In this document: piece by piece, positions 47,700 through 59,790 of the stretch
Layout of the letters: the number at the start of each line of letters is the position of its first letter
How positions within the stretch are numbered: the stretch's first letter is position 1
DNA from: Cynocephalus volans
Taxonomy: Eukaryota > Chordata > Mammalia > Dermoptera > Cynocephalidae
Assembly (NCBI RefSeq): GCF_027409185.1
Contig: NC_084471.1
Span: 7,098,535 to 7,162,534, forward strand
DNA: 64,000 bases
Reading direction: 5' to 3'
Translations under genes and position numbers: made by a program
The notes under the pieces: model-generated
Seen by the model: only the letters and a program-made list of their open reading frames with translations
Database searches by the model: none
What the model was told of the DNA's origin: nothing

Positions 47700-48275
47700 T
47701 AAGGGCCAGCGCACAGTCCTGCTCTCTGCATCTCCACGGGGCCTATCCAAATGCCTGCACATTTGTGTGCCCAATAAATGTCATTTGCTAAATTTGTGGA
47801 AGATCTCTATAAAACTTTTCTGTAATATCTTTAAAAAATTCAGAGGGGTTGAAATATTCAGTTATATTTTCCAGCTCCTAGTAAAAATAGTTTGCATATG
47901 GCTGTGAAAAATAAAAATTGTACGAGTCCAACTATGCCAGAACCATAGTTTTTAAGTATCAATTAACAAAAAAGATTTTTTGTATGGCCCTAAAAGGAAA
48001 TGAATTGTGTATGAGATTTATTGCTTTCCATCAGAAACAGTTTTTTTTCTTAACTTGGTAAGACCATTTACAGAGAAAATTGCCTTGAAAACATTCAATA
48101 AATGCAAAGTGTCCTTTTTTCCCATAGACATGTCCTTTTGAAATGCCTACCACTGTGAGTCTTTGAAAACATTTTATTTTACAAGAAGCATTAAAAAACT
48201 TTCACATTCTTTACTACCATTTTGGTTCTTAACACTGGGTCTTCTGACTTTTCCTAAATCACTTTTCATACATAG
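47700..48275. other. Unassigned intron 4 end
   Basis: No repeat or gene recognised. AT-rich and leading to the acceptor of EFCAB6 exon 5 (CATACATAG). Confidence 0.4.
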
Positions 48276-48412
48276 GTTTTCAAAAACATTAAAACTGTTA
48301 TCAAAGCCTTACAGCTCATGGATGGTAACAAGACTGGACTGGTTCAGCCACATGAGCTAAGAAGGGTCCTGGAGACCTTCTGTTTGAAGATGAGAGACGA
48401 GGAATACGAAAA
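48276..48412 (+). CDS. EFCAB6: EFCAB6 coding exon 5, EF-hand with an intact calcium-type loop
   Basis: The 137-nt exon lies between a TTCATACATAG acceptor and a GTAAGT donor (48413). It encodes residues 168-212 and two bases of Lys213. The entering helix VFKNIKTVIKALQLM (168-182) leads to the loop Asp183-Glu194. The loop has Asp183, Asn185 and Thr187 at positions 1, 3 and 5, Gly188 at 6, Val190 at 8 and Glu194 at 12, so it meets the canonical EF-hand pattern. It is the best candidate calcium site in the visible protein. The exiting helix LRRVLETFCLKMRDEEYEK matches the remembered EFCAB6 sequence almost exactly. The exon directly follows exon 4 in frame. Confidence 0.95.
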
Positions 48413-49192
48413 GTAAGTAAGCGAAGGCCCGGGGAGAGACTGCTCAGGGGAACTCTCAACCAGTTGCAAAACGAGACGCGTTGGGCTCCCTGGATCCATC
48501 CATCCACCGTCCCCCCTTCCACCTTCTTCTTAAAAGAGGCGCTCACTGGGTGTTCTCCCACGGTCTTGAAGCTCCCCGGGAATAGGAGAGCTAGTGGTTC
48601 CGATCCGTAAGTACCCTCGGCCTGCAGATTCGAACAGATCTAGATTATGTGAGGAATCCATCACCACCTGCCTCTCTTTCCCTGCTTGGCACCATGCCCT
48701 CCATCCCATATCTCTCCAGTTTGCAGTTGATTTTTACTGAAAGCCTGGCAGTAGGAGAAGAATGAGAAATTTCAGGATTTATTCATTTGTTGGGGTGCTC
48801 CCCGTTGGGTCTCCATCCTGTATAATAACAGCAACCTAGTTTCCCTTTGAGGACTGTTGTTGCTGAGGTTGGGGGTGGGGTTACGGCAGGGAGATGGTGA
48901 ATAGCAGAACATTTAGCTGCTCCGTGGCATTTGAAAGCTGCCACCACCTGCTCCTGACTCCAAGGACAGTGTGCAGAAGCCTGCCACCGGCATGATTTTT
49001 AGCCTTTAATAAAAGTCGGGATAATTTAGAAGAAGACAGACACTGGGCTTCTGTGGCTGCTTGAGTTTTGAGTGAAAGCCACTAGATGATGGCTCATGGT
49101 TAGCTTAATTTAAAAAGTACCCAGCCAAAAGGTATAGTCCCTCTTCCTGCTTTTTCCCAAATGCTTTTCTAAGTACCCTCCAGTGCATTAAC
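48413..49192. other. Unassigned start of intron 5
   Basis: No confident repeat or gene in this stretch. Confidence 0.4.
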
Positions 49193-49208
49193 AAAAGTAG
49201 AAGACTTA

Positions 49209-49338
49209 GGGCTGAGCCCGTGGCGCACTCGGTAGCGTGCTGCGCTAGCAGCGCGGCGACGCTCCCGCCGCCGCGGGTTCAGATCCTATATAAGGATGAG
49301 CGGTGCACTCCCTGGCTGAGCGCCGGTCACGGAAAAAA
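49209..49338 (+). repeat. Long-form tRNA-derived SINE, sense, with TSD
   Basis: GGGCTGAGCCCGTGGCGCAC (A-box region), GCGGGTTCAGATCC (B-box), TATATAAGG linker, then GGTGCACTCCCTGGCTGAGC and an A-tail. Sixteen-base repeats AAAAGTAGAAGACTTA (49193-49208) and AAAAGTCGAAGACTTA (49339-49354) differ at one base. Confidence 0.92.
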
Positions 49339-50214
49339 AAAAGTCGAAGACTTATTATTTCGCCCTGAGCCTGAGAGTTTCACACTGCACTGGAGTTACA
49401 AGTTGCTATTAAAATGGGTCACTGTAGCTCCTTACAGGTCTCCTAATGACCATGCTGCCACAGCTGGAACTAGAGCTGGAGAAACTGCCCCTGAGGCAAG
49501 GAAGTCTAGAGGGCATGGGTTGGTGTCGCTGCTGCTGCAGGCGCTGAAACGCAAGGAGACTTTAAAAGATAGATATTTCCTACTCTTTGAACCTTTTCTT
49601 CTCCCTTTTTTCCTCTTTATAACCCACCTCAGAATATAAAAGACATAATAGATGTTTTAATTTTTACATCTTTTCCGGCTGGGAATGTGTCCAGAATAAG
49701 ATCCAAACAAAACAAATTAAATAATTTTGTGCATGCAATTATAGAACAGAGGCAGCACTCTTCTAAAACAGGCAATCAAAAAACAAAACAGTGTTTTATT
49801 TGACAATAAACCTTGTGTTTGGCACTGCAGTCTCCAACCTAGTAAATCTATAAAAAATGTTACTGTCTGTTTCCCCATCTCGTAAGTATTGAATAATAAA
49901 GAACACCACATATTTTTATCTGAGATTTTTTTTTAAGCCTCAAAAACAATGCTGTTTTCATGATAAGGCTTGAGAAACTTAACATAATAGAATTGCTTTC
50001 CTTTAGACTAAGAAACACAGAAGATCAAAAGTAGACCATTTCTTCAATTGCTTTAATGCTTTTCTTATTGAAGCTGAAGAATATACTCTTTCCTCGAGAA
50101 GCTGCTTCAGTATTAACTTTGCCTTTTTAGTTTTTCAGCTGGAAACACAATGCATTTTTGAATCCTTTCTCTTATCTAACAGCCTCCTATTTAATATGAA
50201 CATTCGGTGTTTGG

Positions 50215-50965
50215 TGTGGTAGGAATGGCCTGGGCTGTGAAGTCAGGCGTGCTCGGGGTCATCGGTGCTTTGCCCTACCTAGTTTTAGGGCCTTGGGGAA
50301 GCTCCCGGGCCTCTTGAGACTCAGTTTTTCTCTTTGAGAAATGGGGACTGTATTAGTCAGGGTTCTCCAGGGAGACAGAATCAATAGGATATGTCATAAT
50401 TATATAAGAGGGATTTATTTGGGTAATTAGCTCATGCAAGTATGCAGAAAAGCCCCACGATAGGCCGTCTATAAACTGGATACCAGTAGCGTGGCTCAGT
50501 CTAAGTCCAAAGGCCTCAAAACTAGGGAAGCTGATGGTGTCTTTGGTGTAAGTCCTGGAACCCAAAAGCTGAAGAGTCTCGAGCTCTGATGTCCATGGAC
50601 AGGAAAGAAGGGTGTACCCCAGAACCAGCGGATAGAGAGAGAACTTCACCTCTTTCCTCTGTCTTTTGTTCTCCCCAGACCCCCAGAGAATTGGATGGTT
50701 CCCACCCACACTGAGGGTGGGTCTTTCCCACCCAGGCCACTCAGACTCTCATACTAATCTCTGTTGGAAACACCCTCATGGACACACCTAAAAAGATTGC
50801 TTTGCCAGGTTTCTTAGCATCCCTTCATCTAACCAAGTTGACACCTAGGATTAACCTTCACAGGGACTGAGAAGCCCACCTTGCAGGGAGATTCTATGTA
50901 GTGGACCTAGCATGCCTGTGATATGCCTGCACATAATAAGAGCTCGTTTCATGCTGACTATGTCA
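50215..50965 (+). repeat. MIR split by an LTR insertion
   Basis: The 5' half is 50215-50348 (CTGTGAAGTCAGGCGTGCTC, GAGACTCAGTTTTTCTCTTT). The 3' half resumes at 50868 (GGACCTAGCATGCCTGTGAT, CACATAATAAGAGCTCG). The LTR at 50349-50862 lies between. Confidence 0.75.
50349..50862 (-). repeat. ERVL-type solo LTR with perfect 5-bp TSD
   Basis: The 514-bp element runs TGTATTAGTCAGGGTTCTCC to TTAACCTTCACA, with GGGAC on both sides (50344-50348, 50863-50867). It matches a common mammalian LTR remembered as containing GGAAACACCCTCATGGACAC and AACCAAGTTGACACC in reverse. Subfamily not assigned. No internal sequence. Confidence 0.75.
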
Positions 50966-50969
50966 TAAT

Positions 50970-52917
50970 TGTAAGGATTGCAGGAATGCTCTTTACTCTT
51001 TGATAAATAGTTCCTTTTAGGCTGCAAAGTACCTTCCAATCTATGTAAAACAAGAGGCTGAGCTAAAATTATATCAAGTTTTATACTTAATCAGAACTAT
51101 CCTGAGTCCTACTGGGTTTTATTTTTCCTTTTCTATCTCACTCCACCCTACCCTCTATTGCCCTGCAGCCCAAGGTATTTGAATCTAGGTAAAATAATTT
51201 ATGAGCAGTCTTCTAAAACAAATAAACTAATCACTAAAGGTCGGCCTCAGATGAATGGAGCCAAAGGCACAGTTCCAGCTGGTGATGCTAGAGGGGTTTA
51301 TGGGCTGACTGGCGTCATTCCTTCCTCCCCTGAATTCGGTCTTCCTGCCTTACCCACTTGCCTGCTGGTCTCTCAGGCTCGTGAGGCCTCCTGCCCAGAG
51401 TTCAGGTCCCTGGGACAATGGCCTGGTTGTTGTATCTTAGCAGTGGCCTGTCTCCATCCTTTCTTCTAGTGAAGGGCCTTTTGAGATGCTACATTCTTGT
51501 GCCGCGCTGAGGCTTCTCTTTTGAAATGTTATCTGTAGCAAGTACTACCACAGGGTTCCATCTGTTCTCGATGAATGGGCAGTCGGTACTGTGAACATGG
51601 ATGGGCTGGGCATGAAGACAGGCCAGAGTCCTCCTCTGAGCAAATGCCAGTTCTAAGGAATGTTGAATCCTCATGGAAAACTGGAAGGCTGGCCACGAGC
51701 CTCTCCTCAGGGACTTGCTGTTTTCCTGGAGCAGCAGCCCAGCAAATTCTTTCCATATGACAGGAACTCAAAAAGGAGTCCATTAGGTGCCACCTTCTGA
51801 GTTCTTGAGCTTACAACCTTATATCCACAAGACAGAGACTGTGGATGAAAGATGGGGCCGTTCAGGGAGTTTCAGTGTTAACAGCTGGCAGCCATCATAT
51901 CTAAAGATAATTTTTCTCATTATAACAATAGGCAAGATTCATCAAAGTGGAAAAAAAGGTATGCATTGAAACGAATACATGACATTGAGCTTTGTTAAAT
52001 TTGGAAAACAGAAAAATAACAAATACTTTAAGTGATAATTACTAAATTTTTAGAAAGCAACGTGAAATTAGATAATTATAGAAACCAAGACATATGGAGG
52101 TAAGATAACCAAACACTTAAAAGCTGTCAATTTTTTTCAAAATGTAATAACACAGAAATTATGTAGAAAACCATTTATCAAGTGGCAGATTTGAATAACA
52201 GAAAATTCACTTAAAAAATCCAAGCGTCCTATTTATCTTAACTTTAAAAAAAGGGTATCTCAATATACTTTAGATAGCGGTTAAGTGTTTTAAAATTTTC
52301 TTGTTATACATAAAAATCTTAGAATGCTTAAGAAAAGCTTTGCCCTTTCCACCATTCACTGTTTTGAAATCACCTGCCATCTGTGGGCCTCAGTTTCTCT
52401 CTAAGTGATTTGCTTGTGGTCAGGAAGATCACCTCCGCTCTCCCCGCCACCGGGCTCTAGATTTCCCTGGATATGGAAATTGTATGTGAACTGACTCGTG
52501 GCGCATATTCATTTCCCACCAATTAATGAAGACAAGTGGGACCTGCTTCTGCCATCTGAGTGGACAGGAGTGCCCTGCAGTCTAAGCCCAAGACCCCCAC
52601 CCCACCCCTTCCCTCTGCCAAAGAAAGGAGAAGCTCCTTGGGCGTCACAGGGCAGGGCCATTCTTTGGCATTTCTGCCTCATTCTGACCTCTGAGCACCC
52701 ATCTGTGAGTCAAAGATGTGATCTCCTTCAAAGTATCTGCATTTTAAAATCTTACAGTAACATTTCCTAGGGTTTACTTTTTAACTCCAGCTGTAGCTAG
52801 AAGCAGACATTAAAATGAATGCCAACCCCAGTGTAAGGATACCTTAGTAACAAACTCGCTCCATTTTAGACTCACTGTATCATAACTTCTGATTTCTAAA
52901 TAACATTTGTATTTTAG
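50970..52917. other. Repeat-poor end of intron 5
   Basis: No repeat family or gene recognised apart from short AT tracts. It ends with the ATTTTAG acceptor of EFCAB6 exon 6. Confidence 0.4.
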
Positions 52918-53030
52918 GTTTTCAAAACACTACAACATTGATAGAGATACTCCAGTGGATTACAATGTTTTTTTGAAGAACCTCAGCATAAGTAATGACT
53001 TGAACCTTAGAAATTTTATGGAAAATCAAG
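52918..53030 (+). CDS. EFCAB6: EFCAB6 coding exon 6, partner hand of EF pair 2
   Basis: The 113-nt exon follows ATTTTAG and ends at GTACGT (53031). It completes Lys213, encodes residues 214-250 and gives the first base of Glu251. The segment FSKHYNIDRDTPVDYNVFL resembles an EF loop from Asn219. It carries Asp221, Asp223 and Val226 at positions 3, 5 and 8, but Val230 replaces the Glu expected at position 12, so metal binding is probably weak or lost. The following KNLSISNDLNLRNFMENQ matches the family. It pairs with the hand in exon 5, about 4.5 kb upstream. Confidence 0.93.
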
Positions 53031-53179
53031 GTACGTATTTTTAAAGTATGTGGCTAAAGATTTCAGTATCCTTTGGCATTGTAATTCCTCTTCGATGAAA
53101 AATGCATTATTTACGAACATAGCCTTGGTATCATTATTTATAAAAGACAACATAAATGCCTAACAATAGAGAAAGGGGG

Positions 53180-53700
53180 AGGGGGAGGGAGGTTATTGAG
53201 AACTTGGTAAAGGGCCACAAAAAGTGGTTACATTGTGTAAATTGAATATTGCGAGAAATGCCCTCATCCATCCAATGCCAAAAGATGGACATGGAGACAC
53301 AAGGTACAGTGGAGCAAGACTTTAATAATGGCCTTGCAAGTCCGGGTGTCTGTGAATGGGACAGGCACATGGAAAAGGGCTGTAGCAAGCAATTTATTCC
53401 CTGGTACGCAAGTCCCTCTCCCCACTTCCTCATTGGCTGAGTACTATGGGGTGCACAATCTTCCCAACAGCTAAAATGTATTACCCCCTTGCAAGGAATT
53501 CTTTTGTCTGGGAGCTCAGGACAAGCTCATGAAAAAGGCCCACTTAAGCCCTGTGAAGGGAGAAACACCAGGGAATGAAGAAAACAGTGGGAGCTAGTAA
53601 CTAATTACCATCTCAAGGAGAGCTGTATCTGTTCAGGGACCCTCAGGGAAAGGGCTGGACCAGTCAGACAACTTTTGGGCTGGGACTGAATCAGTTAAAG
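53180..53700 (-). repeat. Possible ERV1-like LTR, antisense (tentative)
   Basis: On the minus strand there is an AATAAATTGCTTGCTACAGC block followed by TTCACAGACACCCGGACTTG and TTAAAGTCTTGCTCCACTGT, which looks like an LTR R/U5 region with a polyadenylation signal. I found no TSD, and could not place its ends. A G-rich run lies at 53171-53192. Confidence 0.35.
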
Positions 53701-53754
53701 CACTCTCAGGTAAGTTATTTCTGAAAATGAATCACTTAGATTACTTTCTTACAA

Positions 53755-53880
53755 ATATACTAATTATCCTGATGTGAACATCACATATTACACACAGGTA
53801 TTGATATTCAGTGCTATACCCCACACATATGTATGATCAAATATGTCAATAAATTTAAAAAATTTTTTTTAAGATTCTTT
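53755..53880 (+). repeat. L1 3' tail fragment
   Basis: ATCACATATTACACACAGGT, GATATTCAGTGCTATACCCC and ATATGTATGATCAAATATGT correspond to the end of the L1 at 25980-26080, followed by an A/T tail. Confidence 0.75.
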
Positions 53881-54639
53881 AAAAAATAAAGAAAATGTGT
53901 GAAGTGAGTCAGCATATCCACACCGTAAAATGTGCTGCCAGGGACAATGATTTCCATGAAGAGTTAATGACAACATAAAAAATGTATGTGGAATATCAGT
54001 AAATGACTGGAAAATATCCCAAAATACTCACAGATTGCCTTGAAGTGATATGTCTCTGACTGTTATTTTTTTGTTCTTTCTGCTGCTTCTGTATTTTCAA
54101 AAATTTTTGATAATGAACACATATTCTTTAATGGTGGAAGAAATCTTAATATAAAAGGACACATAGTTGAGTGATTTACAATTATATTAGACATATAAAG
54201 CTAGGCTTATGTAGGCATTTAACCCTGAGAAGGAAAAAAATTTTTGTGTGCTGTTAGTCCTTATCCCAGCCTCATCAACGCAATGCCCATTTGTCAACTT
54301 GTTGGATAGTTCTGACGAGAGCAGGGGTCCAATTCTTTGATGATGAGTATACGAAAATGTAGTTAAACACTCTCCCTTCCTGGCCTCTGCTCATTTTCCT
54401 TGCCTTAATCAAGGTTTCTTCTTAGTGATTTTTTGCCTCAGGGGTTCACCACCTGTGACTGGCTCATTCAAAATGGGGTGTCACTGTCTGGTTTCAACTT
54501 ACTTTAGTGCAGCAAATATTCATTGAGCACCTTCTGTGATTCTCAGATCCACCTCACTAGCAAGCTGAAAAAAGGCAGATTCTCTGTTTTCAGCCCAGTT
54601 TTGCTAACCAAGGTGGCTTATAACAGACTTCAAGACTGT

Positions 54640-54740
54640 ACTTTTTAAAGCCTTCTGTGCCAGGCACTATGCTAAGCATGTTCCTGTATGATCTCTTTTT
54701 ATATCACCTGTAGCCCTGGGAGGCAGGTACTGGTGCAGAC
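54640..54740 (-). repeat. MIR fragment, antisense
   Basis: TTCTGTGCCAGGCACTATGC and TAGCCCTGGGAGGCAGGTAC are reversed MIR pieces. Confidence 0.6.
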
Positions 54741-54949
54741 AAGTAAAAGATTGAAGTAAACAATCAAACCAATCCCACTACTCTAAAATAACCATTGTCA
54801 GCATTATTCCTGGCATCTTTCCATGCATGTATATGTAAAGGAGAGACAGGTTGGAAGAAATACATTTGTAAAAATTGGTTCATATAGATGATATTTTATA
54901 TAAGAATTTACTTTTACCTGAGTGTATCTGAAGAATAGAAATTAAAATA

Positions 54950-57900
54950 AACTCAAGAAAATGATGATTACATGTTGGCTGGATATAATATCCATGGGTC
55001 ACACCTTCCCCGTAGACTTCGGTCTATTGCCTTCTGGTACTGAGTCTGGCTGTGAAGTCTGCACATGGCACAGTTTTCTCCCGTACTGGTGATTTGCTTT
55101 CTATAGCTGGCCGCCTAAAGAATTATTTAACCCTCAGTTTCAGTAGTATAGTTAGGGCATGTCTTAGTGTTGTGCTTTCTGCATCAGTTTTCCAAACACA
55201 GTATATTTTCACTCTGAAAATTCAATTCTTTCTTCATTTTAAGATTTTTTTAGTAATGTTCCATATCTTTCACTAAATCTTACATTTTCCAGATTTTTAA
55301 CTTCAGGGATACAAATTATCCTTAGGTTGCTTTGTCTTTGTCTTCCATATCTGTTAAATTCTCTCTCAATGTGCTTATTCTCTTTGTCTTTCTCCTCTGT
55401 ATTCACAATGATCATCTTAGATCTTTTATCTATACCTGTAATTTGATTTTCACTAAGGTCTTTTCTATTCCTTGCTGTTTCTAATTTACTTATTAGTTCT
55501 ATAATATTGTTTCCTTAGGTCTACTACATTATTTTTCATCTCATTTTGTTGTTTTCTCATCTTGTCATCGAGCCTTGTTTTACTGAATTCATGTTCTTGT
55601 TAAGATTTTGTATTTTGAATTACATTTTCTTCCATGATGGGATCTTTGCCTTTTGTGCAGTATGTTTCTCTCCTTTGTTTTCTATCAAAGCCTCACCTTT
55701 TTTTACCATAAAAAAGTTAGCATAATTTCAAGAATTTAGGGTAAATTGGGCATTTTCCATTCCATTTTACTTCTTCTACTGACTTTTTATTATTAAAATT
55801 GTTTTGTGCTTGCTTTAGGGTTTACAATATACATCTCTAATTAATCAAAACTGACTTTTAAATAATATTATACCGTTACACATGAAGTATAAGTATTTTA
55901 CAACAGTATTTTCCCAATCCTTTCCTCCTATTCTTTGTTGTATTGCTATCCTACATTGTACTTTTACTGCACTATAAATAAAAAATACATTGCTACAGCT
56001 TCTACTGTTCTGCTGAGATTTCCTTTCTGTCCATTCATTGGGAGTATGTTTACCTTTACATTCTCAAATATTTTAAAATTTTAAGAATTTTTAAATGCTG
56101 TCAAATTTTTATCTGCTAGTAATAATGTCTAGGTCATCCAGGGTTTTGGTCTTTATTGATTACCATTTTTATTGAATGTGGATCACAGTTTCCTGGGGGT
56201 TTTTTGTTTCTTTCTTTCTTTCTGTGTCTGATAAGTTTGGAACATATACTGGATATAGTAAATTTTGCATTATAGACACTACAGATTCTGTTATGTTCCT
56301 CTGAAAAATAAGTTTTTTGTTTTAGCAGCTAGTTTACTTGGCTGTGCTCAAACTATAATCTTTTTCCTCCCTGAAGAGGATAACACCTAAAAGCTTTGTT
56401 TCTTATTTTATCTTTTTTTGTCTGCTCTGCACATATGTAGTTCTGAGGTTAGGCAGAGATTTGGGCAAAGTTTATTTACAGACTTCAGAGATCCCCCTCT
56501 ATGTCTCCCTTCTTTTTGAGCTTTCCCTCCTTAATTTCCAGCTGCTCTGATAGCCCTGAACTTTATTGTTATTTTTTTTTCCTGATTCTTAAAGCCACTA
56601 GTACCCTGGTTTTATACCCAAATTCTAGCCACTTAGCATGGTTTCACCTGGGGCCTGCCCTCAGGCAAAAAGTTATATAACAACACACTCACTGAGTGAA
56701 ATTTCATTTTTACTAGTGTTGACTTCAGTTTTTGCTGCTTTCAGCTTTTTAGTTGCTCTTCAGTGCTTCCAGATAGTTTTTATTTATATTTTGCTCAGAG
56801 TTTATGTTTGTTATCTGCTGGGATGGTTGGTTTAATATGAGCTAATCCACTGTATTGAAAGCAAAACTTTCTGGCTGCCTATATTAAGTTTCTTTTTGCT
56901 TCAGTTTATGTTGGCAATTTTTTTTTTCTGGCTAATCTTCACCTTTTTTTTTTTTTTTTTTTTTTTGCTTATTTTATTAGATATTGTAAGAGTAAGTTCT
57001 ATAATACAGTTTCAATTTCCTCATGGAAATCTCTCTCGCTTGCTTTTGCATTTTATCAATAATTGCAGCAGGTTTTCTTTATTGGTGATACATAAAATAA
57101 TAACACATCTCATAATAAAAGTGATCTTTGATCAAATGTAAGATATATTTCCAGTCATTCTTCTGTATATTCCTGTCCCCTCAGCATTAGCATAAGTTTT
57201 TGTTGCTGCCTCCCAACTGGTATCACAGTCTATATAGCATGGGCCTATTCTAATCCATGTTTTACACTCCAGTCTTAGAGACCATCTTAAAATAAAATCT
57301 TATTCATGCCTATTTTCTCACCAAATACATATTCCATAACTTTTATAATTGAAATTCAAATCCTTCAGTAAGGCAAAATCTTTTTGTGGATGTTCTAAAT
57401 TAAAGATGCATAGCGCAGGGCTATAGGGCACATTATATTAAAGCTCTATACTGAGGCTGTTAAATCAGAGGCCTGTTTGTTGGTATGTGGTAGGAAAGGA
57501 TGAATCACTGACACCAACTGCATGTCTTTCCTGCTGCCATCCTATCAGTTCAAGATCCTCAGCCCCAAAGTGTGAATCTCATGGCATATTTTTTCTGGGT
57601 TGGATTGGAATAGAAAATATTTTATTTGGACTATGGATTGACGAATTTGAATTTCCATTTTACTAACTTGTTTCGGGAAAAGTCAAGGAATCCATACAGG
57701 ACACAGGGTGTCAACCAAACAGAGGAAAAAGTAGCCCTATCTGGAGCGGTTCAAAGGTTGTTTCTAGGTTTTGATTTATCTTTTGATTTCTTTCTGATTA
57801 AGTCATTAAGAAGTAGGTCTTTCCATCTCGGCTTCCACAGGGTTGCCACATTATGAGTGAAAGCCTTTGTCCTATCTGCTCAGTGCTTCTGTCTTATGTT

Positions 57901-58770
57901 CATCTCTCCAGTCACTGTGGTTATTTGAAGCTTGTTTTCTAGTTTATTCCATGGGAAATACTCATAGAAATTATATTCTTTGATTTCTTCTGTTTTTATT
58001 AGTTTGTGGCTTTAACTCTTGAAAAAAGTTTTTCTAGATATGAAATCCTTGGCTCAAATTTTCTTTTCTGAAGTATCTTGAATATCTTTGTCCATTGCCT
58101 GATGATATAAAGTTTTGCTGAGGAAAAGTTTGATGATAATATGATTTTATTTTGTTTATTTGTCCCTTATTTGTTCTTTTCTGTCTGGATGCCCAGGGAA
58201 TTTTTTCTTTTTATTTAAAACCTGGTAATTTTGCTAGACTATGTCATAATATTAGACACTCATGATAGATTTCCTGAGTGCATTGTGTCCTATTTAAATT
58301 TACAGATTTCAGTCTCTTTTATTTCAGGAAAATTTCTTAAATTGTTTTAAATTTAGTATTTGTTCTATTCCATTGTTTGGTTTCTTCTCAGTAATTCATA
58401 TTATATGTATTTTGGATCTTTTTCTTTTTTTTTTCTTTTCTTCTCTTCTAGACTATAACTTTCTCACAAGTCTTCCTTCCTTTTTTCTTCCTTCCTTTCT
58501 TCCTCTTTTCTTTCTTCTATTCTATTATTGTTGTGTGATCATTTGCTCATGTGTTCCTTTTAGTTTAGTCTCTTCTTCTTGTATGTAGAAGCATCGTTTC
58601 TAAAATGATTTTTTTCCAGCTTTATTGAGGTATAATCGATGAATAAAAATTGTATATATTTAAGGCATACAACATAATGATTTGATGTATGTATACATTG
58701 TAAAATGATTACCACAATCAAAATCAAATTAATTAACATATTCATCACTTCACTTAGAAGCTTAGATTTT
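54950..58770 (-). repeat. Antisense L1 block (ORF2 and 3' region)
   Basis: Several L1 segments in the same orientation. Landmarks include GGGTTTACAATATACATCTC with ATAATATTATACCGTTACAC (about 55820-55880), GGATATAGTAAATTTTGCAT near 56251, and the 3' region with CCAGCTTTATTGAGGTATAA near 58617 and TGATTACCACAATCAAAATC near 58705. Frames are destroyed. T-tracts at 56943-56966 and CT-rich 58410-58530 lie within. Confidence 0.65.
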
Positions 58771-58897
58771 TTGTGTGTGGTGAGAACACTTATCTATTCT
58801 CTTGACAGATTTCGTGGGGACTATAGTTAATAATACTGTATATTGTATACCAGAAATGATTTTTTTCTTGAATTCTATCATCTAATTTCTGAGTTTT

Positions 58898-59053
58898 CCT
58901 TTTTCTTTTTCTTTTTTTTTTTTTTTGTCTTTTTCGTGACCGGCACTCAGCCAGTGAGTGCACCGGCTGTTCCCATATAGGATCTGAACCCACGCCGGGA
59001 GCATCACTGCGCTCCCAGCGCCACACTCTCCTGAGTGCGCCACGGGTTCGGCC
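58898..59053 (-). repeat. Long-form tRNA-derived SINE, antisense, with TSD
   Basis: On the minus strand it starts GGCCGAACCCGTGGCGCACT, includes GGGTTCAGATCC and the TATGGGAACAGCCGGTGCAC second unit, and ends in an A-rich tail. The 16-bp repeats CTAATTTCTGAGTTTT (58882-58897) and CTAATTTCTGGGTTTT (59054-59069) differ at one base. Confidence 0.92.
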
Positions 59054-59129
59054 CTAATTTCTGGGTTTTTCTAACTCTGGTTGATATTATTCTTCCTTAT
59101 CTACTATCATTAAAAAAATTCCTCTTAAT

Positions 59130-59340
59130 CAATTCATGTCTATTGAGTGCCTCCTGAGTGCCAGGCATATGCACCCATGACCTCATCGAATCCTAGCAGC
59201 TCTGTGGCATCAGTGCTCTATTCTACCTCTGTTTTTTTCAAACGAGGCAACAAAAGCACAGGGTTGTGTAGCTAGGGAGTGGCAGAGCTGGTCTTTAAAG
59301 CCAGGCGGCCTGTTTCCAGAGTCAGTGCTCTCCAGCCTTG
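59130..59340 (-). repeat. MIR, antisense
   Basis: CTATTGAGTGCCTCCTGAGT, GTGCCAGGCATATGC, GGGTTGTGTAGCTAGGGAGT and CAGAGCTGGTCTTTAAAGC follow reversed MIR. Confidence 0.8.
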
Positions 59341-59370
59341 TACTATTTCAAAGGCTCTGAATGTTACTGA

Positions 59371-59790
59371 CTATAGCGGATTGAGTTATGTCCCCCCAAA
59401 ACTCCCTGAAGCTTGAATTGTGTCCCCCAAGTTTTATGTATTAGAAACTTAGCCCCGCTGTGACTGTTAAGAGGGTGGGAAATCCTATTATGATAATTGA
59501 AAGGTAGAGCTTTGAAGAGGTGATTGGATTGTAGGACTGTGCAGTAGTGAATGGATTAAAAATGGTGGTCAGGGGTGTGGTTCTGAGGACTTTAAAAGAA
59601 GAGGAGAGTCTGTCTTTTTCTCTCTCTGCTTCCACCATCCTGCAACGAGAGACCCCTGAGTCACTGTTGCCACCACCAGACTGACTTTGACTTCCCAGCC
59701 TCAGAAACTGTGAGCAATAAATTTCATTTACTTTATAAATTACCCAGTTCCACGTATTTTGTTATTATCAATGGAAATGGACTAATACAC
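59371..59790 (+). repeat. MaLR-type LTR, sense, solo
   Basis: GCGGATTGAGTTATGTCCCC, TGATAATTGAAAGGTAGAGC, GTGAATGGATTAAAAATGGT and GACTTCCCAGCCTCAGAAAC match, in reverse orientation, the LTRs at 44649 and 46702. The sequence ACTGACT occurs at 59366-59372 and 59789-59795, overlapping the ends and consistent with a short TSD. Confidence 0.75.
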
